A stretch of 64,000 bases of DNA from Candidatus Hydrogenedentota bacterium (GTDB lineage: Bacteria; UBA8481; J006): assembly GCA_003697085.1 (NCBI GenBank), contig RFFU01000084.1:54635-118634 (forward strand), given 5' to 3'. Positions 42,116 through 50,159 of this stretch are shown piece after piece. Each line of letters begins with the position of its first letter. The first letter of the stretch is position 1. Made by a program: the position numbers and the translations under genes. Under the pieces are notes generated by a model. The model saw nothing but the letters and a program-made list of their open reading frames with translations. It was not told the origin of the DNA and searched no databases.

Positions 42116-43910
42116 TTCCCACTCTCCGGAACCGAGCATATCTCACGACGGTCTTGAGGACCATCGAAGCGGAGCCGATCTGGATTCGTGTTCCGGGAAC
42201 GGCGATATCGCGAACGCCGATCGTCGTCTTCTCGCCTGTTTGCGCGATCGTGTTCCGCACGATCTTCAGTTCTTCCCGGAGATTGTTGATTTCGGCCTTC
42301 AATTGACCGCTGGCCAGTTCGAGTTTCTTCAAGCGCGGGTCTCCCAGGCCCGCCTCGCGCTGCACGGCCTTTCTTGTCTTGATGAGTCGTTCGCGCTTGT
42401 CGATGAGTTCCTTAAGCCGCGCATCGATCTCCATCTCGCGCCGCACCAGCGCCGGAGGCGCTCCGGCACGGAGGATCGTTCGCGATGTTCCTTCGCCGCC
42501 GACCGTCAGTAAATCCACGTTTCCTCCCACGACCGCTTCTCCGCCGATCAATGCCCCGCGCGCGCCGCCGGCCATCTCGAGCCCGCCGTCCACGAAAATT
42601 GTACTGTGAAGAATCACCTCTCCGACTCGAAGGTCTCCCCCTACCGTCACCCGTGAATTCTCGATGAAGAGCGCCACAAGGTCCCCGCCGACGGTGATCT
42701 CCGCCTCGTACCTTCCGAGAATTCCACCGATCACAACGAGATTTCCACCGACATCGACACGACACTTCCCGATCGATTTCTTTACGAAGAGGCTGCCGCC
42801 GGCGCGCACCGAGAAAGTGTCCTCAATCACCCCCTCCACCGAAACCGTTCCCTCGAAATCTATATTTCCCGTCTCGTAATTCACGTCGCCTTTTATCTGA
42901 ACGATCGGGGAAACGATGACACGGCCGTTCCGTTCGATCACGTGTCCATCGATTCCGGCGCGCAGGACGTCGCCCGCTCGGATGACTTGCTCTCCCGGAG
43001 GCAATTCGGCGGGGGTTCCTCGGGGAGCCGGTACGTCCTCGCCGAAGACATTCTTCCCAGGCGTGCCGTCTTCGGGAGGAATGAGCCGGACGAGTTCCTG
43101 GCCCGCGGTGACGCTTTCGATCAGGTCCAGTTCCCGATAATCGACGCGCCCTTTTTCGTCTTCCTCGAAATCGATTCGATGACGATTCCGCTCGAAAAGA
43201 TACTCGATTTCGCCGTCTCGTCCCGGAACAGGCGGCCGCCCTTCCGCGATGATGAAATTCGTGTTGAAGGCTCGCTCGAAAACCACCTTCTGAATCCTGC
43301 CAAGGTCGATGCCGAAGCGGATGCCTTCCTTCTCGAGGAGACGAAGGACCCCGTCGACGTCGAGATCCTTTCCCCCGCGCTTTGCCGGCAGAAGCACTCC
43401 CTCCGCCCGCATACCATCCTCCGAAACGGAAAGGAGCAGCGAGCCGTCCCGTTCTCCGGCCCGCCTCAGCCGGCCGACAACTACGGGAACCCCCGCCGCC
43501 GTCCCCACGACTTCGCGAATCTTCTCTTCATCGAGTATTTCCGGCTCGAAATCCTTCCCGGCCCCGATGACAACATCGGGATCGGCAGGTTTTCCTTTTC
43601 CCAGCGGGGGGTGAACCTCAAGAAGAAGTTCCCGGCCTTCGATGGTAAAGGTGTACTGGCCGTCGATATCACCGAGGTCCCGGATCAGTCGATCGACCTG
43701 CCGCCCGGCGGAGTCGTGAAACCAAGCGCGGATCAATGCGGGCTGGCGTCCCAAGCCCAGAAGACCCGTGCGCCCTTCGCGCAGGATCTTGTAGCGAACG
43801 TGTCGGCGCGGGCAACCCAGTTTCTCGGCGGCCCGGGCTACGGCCAACTCGACCGTCTGTGCCTCGACCTCGATCTCCTTCTCCCGCCCGCCAGATCTTT
43901 GCTCCTCCAT
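42087..43910 (-). CDS. FapA/DUF342 protein with N-terminal Jag-like domain
   Basis: The product has about 607 aa from the ATG at 43910. Residues 10-60 ('VEAQTVELAVARAAEKLGC', 'KILREGRTGLLGLG') match the Jag N-terminal domain. The DUF342/FapA part follows, with a region of right-handed beta-helix-like repeats ('VGGNLVVIGGILGRYEAEITVGGDL') and a closing coiled coil ('LKKLELASGQLKAEINNLREEL'). FapA proteins occur near flagellar or polar-localisation genes in several bacteria. Here the gene lies with udg and priA, not with the flagellar cluster. A flagellar or cell-pole role is inferred from the family name only. Confidence 0.85.
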   Translation of the reverse strand: MEEQRSGGREKEIEVEAQTVELAVARAAEKLGCPRRHVRYKILREGRTGLLGLGRQPALIRAWFHDSAGRQVDRLIRDLGDIDGQYTFTIEGRELLLEVHPPLGKGKPADPDVVIGAGKDFEPEILDEEKIREVVGTAAGVPVVVGRLRRAGERDGSLLLSVSEDGMRAEGVLLPAKRGGKDLDVDGVLRLLEKEGIRFGIDLGRIQKVVFERAFNTNFIIAEGRPPVPGRDGEIEYLFERNRHRIDFEEDEKGRVDYRELDLIESVTAGQELVRLIPPEDGTPGKNVFGEDVPAPRGTPAELPPGEQVIRAGDVLRAGIDGHVIERNGRVIVSPIVQIKGDVNYETGNIDFEGTVSVEGVIEDTFSVRAGGSLFVKKSIGKCRVDVGGNLVVIGGILGRYEAEITVGGDLVALFIENSRVTVGGDLRVGEVILHSTIFVDGGLEMAGGARGALIGGEAVVGGNVDLLTVGGEGTSRTILRAGAPPALVRREMEIDARLKELIDKRERLIKTRKAVQREAGLGDPRLKKLELASGQLKAEINNLREELKIVRNTIAQTGEKTTIGVRDIAVPGTRIQIGSASMVLKTVVRYARFRRVGNEITIGSYN

Positions 43911-44727
43911 ACCCGCGCCCTCGAAGAATTTTTTCCGCGGCCCCACCGTTTTTTCGAGCCGGTGGACTCGGATGAAGGACCGCCCCGGCACTCCCAACAA
44001 GAAACGGAAAACGGCCGCGTCCCGCCCTTGGTTGTTCCGAGTCGGCGGTCGGCCCCTCGATCCGTATTCTATCCGGAATCGCTTCGATTACCATATCCCC
44101 CGTCATCCCAACCGCTGAAAAAAGGGGCGAGGGGGAAGAAGGCGGTCAACGGCGGTCTTGGGGGGATTCCGCGATCTCCTTCCGGGAATTTTCGGAATGG
44201 CAAGAGGGGGTGGGGAATTCCTCGCGGACCTGCCCCGAGCGCCGCCGAGGAATCCCCTTCGCGCGGTATCCCGAGGGAAGGGCAAGGGCAAGGGCAAGAA
44301 AAAGGGAATGGGGAAGGGAAACGAAAAAGGAGACAGGAAGCGCTTCCTGGGAACGCACGCCTGCCCGGAGGAAGTCCCGCAAGGAGCGCCGTTCCTGGGA
44401 GCGCAGGCATCATGCCTGCAAGGATGGGGCGCGGGTTCTCCAACCTGCGGGACGGATCGCCGTCCGCGTTGTCATTCCGAGCGCCAGCGAGGAATCCCCT
44501 TCGCGCGGTATCCCGCCGTGGGCCGTGTGCCAGCAGGATGCTCGCGCTCCTAGGGATTGCCGCAGACAAGAGTGTCTGCGCTCCACATCTCCTGTATCCT
44601 TTTCCCTTTTCCCTTCGGCCCTTTTTCCTTTTGACTTTTGCCTTTTGATTTCTTCCTTTTGACTTTTGCTTTTCTCATTTTCCGTGTCTTCCGTGGTTCT
44701 CTTCCCTTCCGCGTGCTCCGCGGTCCC
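43911..44727. repeat. ~820-bp gene-free block of repeat modules
   Basis: The ORFs here (for example 44069-44569 minus and 44158-44553 plus) are translations of repeats. From 44190 on I see GAGGAATCCCCTTCGCGCGGTATCCCG-type elements twice (about 44245 and 44485), a tandem AAGGGC stretch (about 44275), the palindrome GCAGGCAT-C-ATGCCTGC (about 44403-44419) and GCGGGTTCTCCAACCTGCGG (44431-44450). CAGACAAGAGTGTCTG follows near 44562. Then comes a pyrimidine-rich array with repeated CCTTTTGAC/CCTTTTGCC (about 44590-44690). Confidence 0.7.
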
Positions 44728-44755
44728 TTGTAAGGAAGATGACGTTTGTTATACT
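44728..44755 (+). promoter_or_regulatory. Sigma70-type promoter for the Cys-rich exported protein
   Basis: TTGTAA (44728-44733) and TATACT (44750-44755) are separated by 16 nt. Transcription would start near the GTG at 44764 or just before the ATG at 44773, giving a very short leader. It lies immediately after the repeat block. Confidence 0.55.
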
Positions 44756-44772
44756 AAACTTCGGTGAATTTC

Positions 44773-45189
44773 ATGGTCCACAAGGAGTTTCTCCGTTCTC
44801 TGACCGCGTTCTTGGTCTTGGCCGTGGCAGCGGGATCAGCGCCAATTCTTGCCGTTTCGGTGCGCGCCACATCGAGGAATACGCTGAAAGGTAGCGGAAT
44901 GTGCCGACTTCATGCGCGGTGTACGATGAATCATGACTGCGGGAAATTAACATGTTGTTGTCGAAAGAACCTCCGGACCCGACCGGGAAATTTTCTGGTA
45001 CTCTCGGCGTGCGGGCCTGACGGAGGCGACGAATTCACATCCCTTTCGTTTTGGCAGCCGATCATCTCTCCTCCCTCCTTTTTTGAGGATCCGAAGCGTT
45101 CGCTTCAACGTCTCTCTCCCTTTCCTCCCGACTCGATCGAGTTCCATCTCGTGAAAGTGATCGATCACCCCCCCGAGTCACTCTCGTAA
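44773..45189 (+). CDS. Cys-rich exported small protein
   Basis: The product has 138 aa from the ATG at 44773 (an in-frame GTG lies at 44764). A signal peptide spans residues 5-30. The mature N-terminus has seven cysteines (44, 50, 56, 61, 62, 63, 80) plus His47 and His54 in a CxxHxxC-x-M-x-H-x-C pattern followed by CCC, which suggests metal (copper-like soft metal) binding. The rest is Pro/Phe-rich. An own promoter and a strong intrinsic terminator bracket it, which supports a real gene. No named family is recognised; small Cys/His/Met exported proteins are often found beside metal-handling genes. The next three plus-strand genes may work with it. Confidence 0.65.
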   Translation: MVHKEFLRSLTAFLVLAVAAGSAPILAVSVRATSRNTLKGSGMCRLHARCTMNHDCGKLTCCCRKNLRTRPGNFLVLSACGPDGGDEFTSLSFWQPIISPPSFFEDPKRSLQRLSPFPPDSIEFHLVKVIDHPPESLS

Positions 45190-45204
45190 CATCACTTTTC
45201 GCTG

Positions 45205-45228
45205 GCCGACCGCGTCGGCGGTTTTTTT
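45205..45228 (+). terminator. Intrinsic terminator after the Cys-rich gene
   Basis: GCCGAC (45205-45210), a 3-nt loop CGC and GTCGGC (45214-45219) are followed by GG and seven T residues (45222-45228). It starts 15 nt after the stop codon of the Cys-rich gene. Confidence 0.85.
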
Positions 45229-45386
45229 CCCAAATAAATCTTTCCGGTCAAGGAGAGGTTCAAGAAATCGTTCGCGTTGCGCCCCGTTCCTTGGGAGATG
45301 GGGTGTCGTTTGCCGTCTCTTGCCTCACTCGGCACGAACGATTCAGGCTCTGTACAGCCGGGCTTTGCATGAGAAAGGAGATAGCA

Positions 45387-46400
45387 ATGAAATACGTTCC
45401 TTCTATTTATCGGACCGTCCTTTTGGGGATGGCCTTCGTCGGTGTTGTTGTTCGGATATCCCCTGTTTCCGCTCATGGAGGCGGCGGGGCTCATTCCGGC
45501 TCTGCGATTCCTCTGGAACATGGCCAGACCGATGTGATGTTCAATTACGAATACACCAAATATGAAACTCTTTCCGCCTCCGAGCGGAGTAACCTGGCCG
45601 CTCGGTCCGCCGAGGGGGAGGTAGATTCGCTGAACGAAATGCATCGTTTTACTCTCGACATTTCCCATGGTTTCTCGGACGATCTCACGCTTGGTTTCTC
45701 CGCCTCCTTCCGTGACGTCGGGGGTTGGCTCACGACGGAGGTCGGAGGAGAACATTCGGCGGATCCTTCAGGGATCGAGGACTTTCTCCTACACGGGCGG
45801 TACCGTTTTGCCTTCGAGGGTCGCGGAATCACGTCTCTTTTGACCGGGCTTCGGTTACCGTCGGGCAATACCCGCAACCGCCTTTCCAACGGTGAACTGC
45901 TTACAATCGCTCATCAACCATCCAGCGGTTCTCTCGACGCCATCGTCGGATTGGCCCATCACCGTGATCTCAACGAGCGGGTTCATATTGACGGAGGCCT
46001 TCGTTTTACCGCGCGAGGTCAGGGGCCCCGAAATCAACGTGCGGGAAATGTTGAAGAACTGTGGGCGGACCTTTCCTATCACGTTACACGAAACGAGGCG
46101 GCACCGCTTCACGTCACGGCAACACTGGGATCGTCGCTTGTCCACGAAAGTCCCTCCCGAACGAATGATATTCGCGACATCAACGAAGGCGGGACGCGCG
46201 TTTTCGTCACACCAGGCCTGTCCCTTGCCGGCGAGCGTTGGTCCGCCTCCCTTTCCGCTCCGATTCCCGTTTCCCAACGCCTCTTTGGTGTCCAGCAGGA
46301 TATGAGTTACCGTATTGAAACCGTCTTGACCTATTCGTTCGGCGGTGCCGGCACGTTGGGCGAGCGGGAAATACTGCTTCCGGGAACGGAAGAAGAGTAA
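45387..46400 (+). CDS. Exported outer-membrane beta-barrel-like protein
   Basis: The product has 337 aa from the ATG at 45387 with a good ribosome site (AAAGGAG). It has a signal peptide followed by 'AHGGGGAHSG', a His/Gly N-terminus of the mature protein. The rest is alternating amphipathic strands ('HRFTLDISHGFSDDLTLGFSASF', 'GRYRFAFEGRGITSLLTGLRLPSG', 'RIETVLTYSFGG'), typical of outer-membrane 'transporter'-type barrels. No N-terminal plug domain is present. It is followed one base later by the 4-helix membrane protein. It may secrete or take up a small solute, possibly metal-related given its neighbour; this is inference. Confidence 0.75.
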   Translation: MKYVPSIYRTVLLGMAFVGVVVRISPVSAHGGGGAHSGSAIPLEHGQTDVMFNYEYTKYETLSASERSNLAARSAEGEVDSLNEMHRFTLDISHGFSDDLTLGFSASFRDVGGWLTTEVGGEHSADPSGIEDFLLHGRYRFAFEGRGITSLLTGLRLPSGNTRNRLSNGELLTIAHQPSSGSLDAIVGLAHHRDLNERVHIDGGLRFTARGQGPRNQRAGNVEELWADLSYHVTRNEAAPLHVTATLGSSLVHESPSRTNDIRDINEGGTRVFVTPGLSLAGERWSASLSAPIPVSQRLFGVQQDMSYRIETVLTYSFGGAGTLGEREILLPGTEEE

Positions 46401-46401
46401 A

Positions 46402-46965
46402 ATGATGGGACGCTTGCCGGAAGGCCCCCTGGAAGTCCGATTGGCGGTCACTCTCTTTTTGCTTCTTATCGGCCTCTCGAACGTCTTCGGTGCCTTACAG
46501 GTCAAAAATTTTGCTTCCTTTCGCCCCCGCGAACTCGCGAAGATTGTCTCTCCGACGTCTTCTTTCGAATCGAATGGGGAAGGGATCTCGGAATCCGAAT
46601 TGCCCGCGGATCTCGAGGCTCTCGATGAGCCGCCACGACATATCGAGCGGGAACTGCTTATCCAGGATAGTCATGTTCATCTTCCGGCCTATGCGCTTAC
46701 TGCCGCCTTGTTATCTCTGATCGTATTCGGACTCCGACTCTCCTCGTCGATCCGTGTTATTCTTGTCTTCTGCGCCTTTGCCGCTCCAATCATCGATTTT
46801 TCAGGAATCTGGGGTGCGCACCTGTTTCCGCGGTTTGGCGTTCTTTTTGCAACGGTGGCCATCGTCGGCGGATTTCTGATGGGGGCAGCCTATACGGTGG
46901 TCCTTATTGTCGCTCTTTGGCAATGTTGGGGAGTGGAAAGAAGAAGAGGAGGAGGTTCGAGGTGA
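46402..46965 (+). CDS. Four-helix inner-membrane protein, unknown family
   Basis: The product has 187 aa starting at tandem ATGs (46402/46405). One helix at residues 13-30 is followed by a periplasmic loop of about 70 residues rich in Ser and Glu, and then three helices ('LPAYALTAALLSLIVFGL', 'ILVFCAFAAPIIDFSGIW', 'VAIVGGFLMGAAYTVVLIVALW'). Its stop overlaps the next start by 4 nt (GTGA). No domain is recognised. The coupling to the FMN_bind-like gene suggests a membrane partner for it. Confidence 0.7.
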   Translation: MMGRLPEGPLEVRLAVTLFLLLIGLSNVFGALQVKNFASFRPRELAKIVSPTSSFESNGEGISESELPADLEALDEPPRHIERELLIQDSHVHLPAYALTAALLSLIVFGLRLSSSIRVILVFCAFAAPIIDFSGIWGAHLFPRFGVLFATVAIVGGFLMGAAYTVVLIVALWQCWGVERRRGGGSR

Positions 46966-47558
46966 ACCGATTTTTTGCGAAAAACAAAGGGCTTCTGCTT
47001 GTCTTATTTCTTGGAGTTTCGGCGTACGCTCACGTTACACCTATGGTGGTCGTAACATCCCGAGCGGAATTTATCAGATACTCGTTGCGGCGGGCTACCC
47101 ATTTCTTTATCCGCGAAATCGACTCCCATTCAGAGATTTTTGAGAGCCGACATCTTCATACGTGGCATCCAAGAAAATCAGATATTCACCTCTATGTTGG
47201 TCGAGACACGGGACAACACCTGGTCGGTGCCGTCGTTTTTCTTCGTATTCCTTCGCGCCATGGTCCAGTCGAAATCGGGGTTGCTTACGATACGGAAGGG
47301 ACGATCCTCAATGCGGCCGTTACTCAGGTTGGTAGCGAACCATTAACATTCCTCACCCCAATGCTTTCCCACGGTTTCATCAAGCAATTTGACGGGGACA
47401 CATATGCAGCAAAGTTCTCAACAAGAAAACTTGCGCCCAAAGATAAAACACCTCTTACGCAATATTACGCACGCGTTATCGTGGCTGGAATGAAATGGAC
47501 AGGAAGAATTTTCAGGGCCGAAATTTTGGACCAATCCCGATCAGAAATCCATCCTTGA
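46962..47558 (+). CDS. Exported FMN_bind-like domain protein
   Basis: The product has 198 aa from a GTG at 46962 with AGGAGG in front. An N-terminal signal or anchor ('GLLLVLFLGVSAYA') precedes the domain. 'VVFLRIPSRHGPVEIGVAYDTEGTIL', 'VGSEPLTFLTPML' and 'FIKQFDGDTYAAKF' follow the order of the FMN_bind domain of RnfG/NqrC-like proteins (glycine/proline strand, ExxG-like turn, F-x-x-Q-F-x-G). The Thr that takes covalent FMN in RnfG/NqrC is not obvious. A periplasmic electron-transfer role is possible but unproven. It ends the cluster with the barrel and membrane protein. Confidence 0.6.
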   Translation: MNRFFAKNKGLLLVLFLGVSAYAHVTPMVVVTSRAEFIRYSLRRATHFFIREIDSHSEIFESRHLHTWHPRKSDIHLYVGRDTGQHLVGAVVFLRIPSRHGPVEIGVAYDTEGTILNAAVTQVGSEPLTFLTPMLSHGFIKQFDGDTYAAKFSTRKLAPKDKTPLTQYYARVIVAGMKWTGRIFRAEILDQSRSEIHP

Positions 47559-47798
47559 TCAGAGTCCACGGTATTTATCTCGCAACCTCCCGTTCCTCCG
47601 CCCGTTTTTCGGTATTTCGTGTTTTGCTTCCTCGCGTTCTTCGGCACGATTTTTCGCAGACAAGAGTGTCCGCGCCCTACATCTCCCGTATCCTGTTTCC
47701 TTTTCCCTTTTGCCTTTTGCCTTTTGCCTTTTGATTTTTGCTTTTTTCCTTTTGCCTTTCTCTTTTTTCCGTGTGTTCAGTGGATTTTCTTCGCGAGG
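47559..47798. repeat. Repeat module plus pyrimidine-rich array
   Basis: CAGACAAGAGTGTCCGCGCCCTACATCTCC.GTATCC (about 47656-47690) precedes a TTTTCC/TTTTGCC array (about 47692-47775) and then TTTTTCCGTGTGTTCAGTGG. The same order of elements occurs at 44561-44700. No gene is visible. Confidence 0.7.
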
Positions 47799-48731
47799 TT
47801 AATTCTTGAAGGCCTGCCCGCTTGTTTCTCCTTCGCTTCTAAGCGACGCCAGGATTCGCCGCGTTCTTCTCTCTTGATACGCCCTGAATTCCGCGGTCGG
47901 ATCGACGGGACGCCCGTCGAAGCGAAGCTCGTAATGGAGATGGGTTCCGAAGGCGCGGCCCGAATGGCCCACGCGCGCAATCACCTGACCTTCCTTCACC
48001 CTCTGACCTCGCTTGACGAGAAGGCGGGAATTGTGCGCATAAAGCGTTTGTTTCCCGAAACCGTGATCGATGATCACCGTTCGGCCGTATCCGCCCCGCC
48101 AGCCGGCAAAGGAAACGACGCCGTCCTGCGTCGCCTCGACCGGAGTTCCATACCGAAACGCAATGTCGATGCCGTCGTGATGCCGAAGACGACCGTTCAG
48201 CCGGCGCCAACCGAACGGAGAAGATATTCGCACCGTCTCCCACCGAATCTTCCTTCGTCCGGATCCGCTTCTTCCCGTCCGAATTTCCCTCCTTCTCGAT
48301 TTGGTTCGCGAAGATCCGCGCGAGGAGGATTTTGTTCGTTCCGTGGACCGAATAGCGGATTTTCCGACGAGAGCCGATGGCTGCGCAGCCGAAGGAGCGA
48401 GATCGTCACGCGGCTGGGTTCCCCCCGACTTTCGGGAGGCTCCCCCGGATCGTATTGCCGAGAGATCCACTTCGTCGAGAAGAACGACCCGCCGCCAGGC
48501 TCGATTTTGATCCGCTGAAAGGAGAAACGTCGGTAGGGAGAGGTCCAAGGTAAAGACGGGGGGGCCTCCGGCAGCAAGAACGGGACTCGTAACCTTGATC
48601 GCCGACGCGTCTGGAAGCGTCACGACGAGCGATACGCCCGCTGAAAAGACGAGCGCAATATTGACAGCCCCCCTCCGGAACGCGGAAATTCGGCTCCTCC
48701 GCCCGGAACCGCGTCGTTTACGCCAGGCCAT
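47799..48731 (-). CDS. M23-family (LytM) peptidase, exported
   Basis: The protein has 310 aa. A Lys/Arg-rich N-terminus and a membrane/signal helix ('VNIALVFSAGVSLVVTLP') are followed by a low-complexity basic Ser/Arg linker near residues 105-160. The LytM domain then has 'HHDGIDIAFRYGTPV' (first His/Asp zinc ligands) and 'GTHLHYELRFDGRPVDP' (last HxH pair). With both zinc motifs intact it should cleave peptidoglycan cross-bridge peptides, or regulate wall hydrolases. It is monocistronic, convergent with the FMN_bind-like gene. Confidence 0.85.
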   Translation of the reverse strand: MAWRKRRGSGRRSRISAFRRGAVNIALVFSAGVSLVVTLPDASAIKVTSPVLAAGGPPVFTLDLSLPTFLLSADQNRAWRRVVLLDEVDLSAIRSGGASRKSGGTQPRDDLAPSAAQPSALVGKSAIRSTERTKSSSRGSSRTKSRRREIRTGRSGSGRRKIRWETVRISSPFGWRRLNGRLRHHDGIDIAFRYGTPVEATQDGVVSFAGWRGGYGRTVIIDHGFGKQTLYAHNSRLLVKRGQRVKEGQVIARVGHSGRAFGTHLHYELRFDGRPVDPTAEFRAYQERRTRRILASLRSEGETSGQAFKN

Positions 48732-48907
48732 CTCCCTCCCCGCCTCGTTTCTTCCTTCCGCAGGATCCGATCCTGACAGGATTCAGTCCCACGGGAACAT
48801 TATTCTCGTCTCCAAGACGCGCGCCTTGTTCGACGCGACAACGTGACAAAGCCTATGCCAGATTCGCCCTCGATGCCATTTCTTTTTCTCGGGTTCGCTC
48901 CGCCGGG

Positions 48908-49165
48908 TTATCCTTCGCCAGCGTTCTCTGTGCTCCCAGCGTCTCCTGCGCTCCCAGCGGGTCCCGCCAGCGTGGGTCCAACCCGGTGAGCCTCCATAAA
49001 GGCATCCAGATCAGCCTTACGATAACGATTGCGGTTATGAATCTTATAAACCGGTATTTGCCCTTCTTTCACAAGCCGCCATAGCGTTACACTGGAAACC
49101 TTGAGGTACTCCTGTGCCTCCTTGCTCGTAAGATACTCATCTCGTTTGGTCTGTTCCGCGTCCAT
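48908..49165 (-). CDS. Excisionase-type helix-turn-helix protein
   Basis: The product has 85 aa from the ATG at 49165 (track start 49225). Residues 10-60 ('YLTSKEAQEYLKVSSVTLWRLVKEGQIPVYKI' in order, then 'NRYRKADLDAFM') form a MerR-like winged HTH_17 domain, as in excisionases and small DNA-binding modules. The Gly/Ala-rich tail ('GPAGSAGDAGSTENAGEG') is encoded by tandem CTGGGAGCRCAG-type repeat units, as if a dispersed repeat had extended the gene. It could be a remnant of a mobile element or a stand-alone regulator; no integrase is adjacent. Confidence 0.75.
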   Translation of the reverse strand: MDAEQTKRDEYLTSKEAQEYLKVSSVTLWRLVKEGQIPVYKIHNRNRYRKADLDAFMEAHRVGPTLAGPAGSAGDAGSTENAGEG

Positions 49166-49382
49166 TTTTACCTTCGGCTCCTCTTCTCTTCGTTCCCGCC
49201 TCGAAACGACTCTTTCCCGAGGCAAAGGAACGCTAGTATTCGCTAATCCTTATTAAGCGCCTAACCCTATTCTCGGCAAAAAAAACTGTCAAATAAAATG
49301 TTCGCGGAAGGTTTTCCACAGGTTTTCCATAGATTGACACGCTGTTCCGCTCCGCCTTCCTTCGAAAAGCAAACCGCCGAGC

Positions 49383-50150
49383 CTACGACGCCGCCTCCTT
49401 CTCAGCGTGCGGGTCTTTCTTCTTCGAATAGAGAAGCAGTCCCACAGCTTCCACCACCCTTTCCCCCGCCGCCTCACTTTTGCCACGAATATCCTCGAGA
49501 AAATGAATCATGGTCTCGCTAAGAGGTTTCTGTTTATTTCGAGTCATTTCCATTACCTCCAATTCCATTCTTCTTTCGCTGGAAGCGGAACCGCTTGGCC
49601 TCCCGTCTTTCGTCCGAGTTTCGGTTCGCGTGACGGCCAGAGACAGCCCGGTTATCCCGGCGGAAAAATCAGCATGAAACTTCCGGATGCCGTCTCGAAC
49701 GGAAGGTCCCGCGGCGGAGGCAATCCCGTTGTGGAGAGACGGAGAGAAAAGCGGTTTCGAAAGGCCGACCGAAAAAATATCCAAGATCGGCGTTTCCGGC
49801 GAAAGGAAGAGTCCCAGAAAAAAACGGCTGTCGCCGCCGGCGTCCGTTCTTCCTCTTTCCGAAGGATCCGTGAAATTCCTGAAGATACATTCGACAACGT
49901 CCTTCTGGAAGAGGCTGGCGGAATTGGACTGAAGCGCAATCGCTCCGAAACGGCCTCGAAAGGCGCCAGTTAGAAGCGTTCCGGCACGGTCGGACGGGCC
50001 GCCGTGAAGAAGAAAAGCGCGGGAAGCGTCGGGAAAGCCGAACGAATCAACGACGATTCCCAGGGGCTTTTCCCAGAGGTGCCCGACAGCGCCGGTCCAT
50101 CCGGAAAGATTGATCAGACTCGTGCTGATTCTCGGAAGAATGTCTTTCAT
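49383..50150 (-). CDS. Uncharacterised ORF; C-terminal 54 aa possibly a gene by itself
   Basis: The long ORF has 255 aa with codon use like its neighbours, but no family is recognised in its first 200 residues. The last part, from the ATG at 49547, has a perfect GGAGG eight nt upstream and reads as a coherent helical protein ('MIHFLEDIRGKSEAAGERVVEAVGLLL', then a basic/acidic end). Either the ORF is one protein, or only 49383-49547 (54 aa) is translated. The start at 50150 lacks a strong ribosome site. The region upstream contains broken small ORFs. Confidence 0.45.
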   Translation of the reverse strand: MKDILPRISTSLINLSGWTGAVGHLWEKPLGIVVDSFGFPDASRAFLLHGGPSDRAGTLLTGAFRGRFGAIALQSNSASLFQKDVVECIFRNFTDPSERGRTDAGGDSRFFLGLFLSPETPILDIFSVGLSKPLFSPSLHNGIASAAGPSVRDGIRKFHADFSAGITGLSLAVTRTETRTKDGRPSGSASSERRMELEVMEMTRNKQKPLSETMIHFLEDIRGKSEAAGERVVEAVGLLLYSKKKDPHAEKEAAS

Positions 50151-50159
50151 TCAAGAAAC

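Noticed and set aside
44158-44553. Plus and minus ORFs in the 44-kb repeat block
   Set aside because: They are translations of palindromic modules (for example the 'GAGSPTCG' and 'CHSERQRGIP' type peptides) with no ribosome sites.
42942-44648. 568-aa plus-strand ORF
   Set aside because: Antisense to the FapA-like gene and then runs through the repeat block; the C-terminal part is translated repeat modules.
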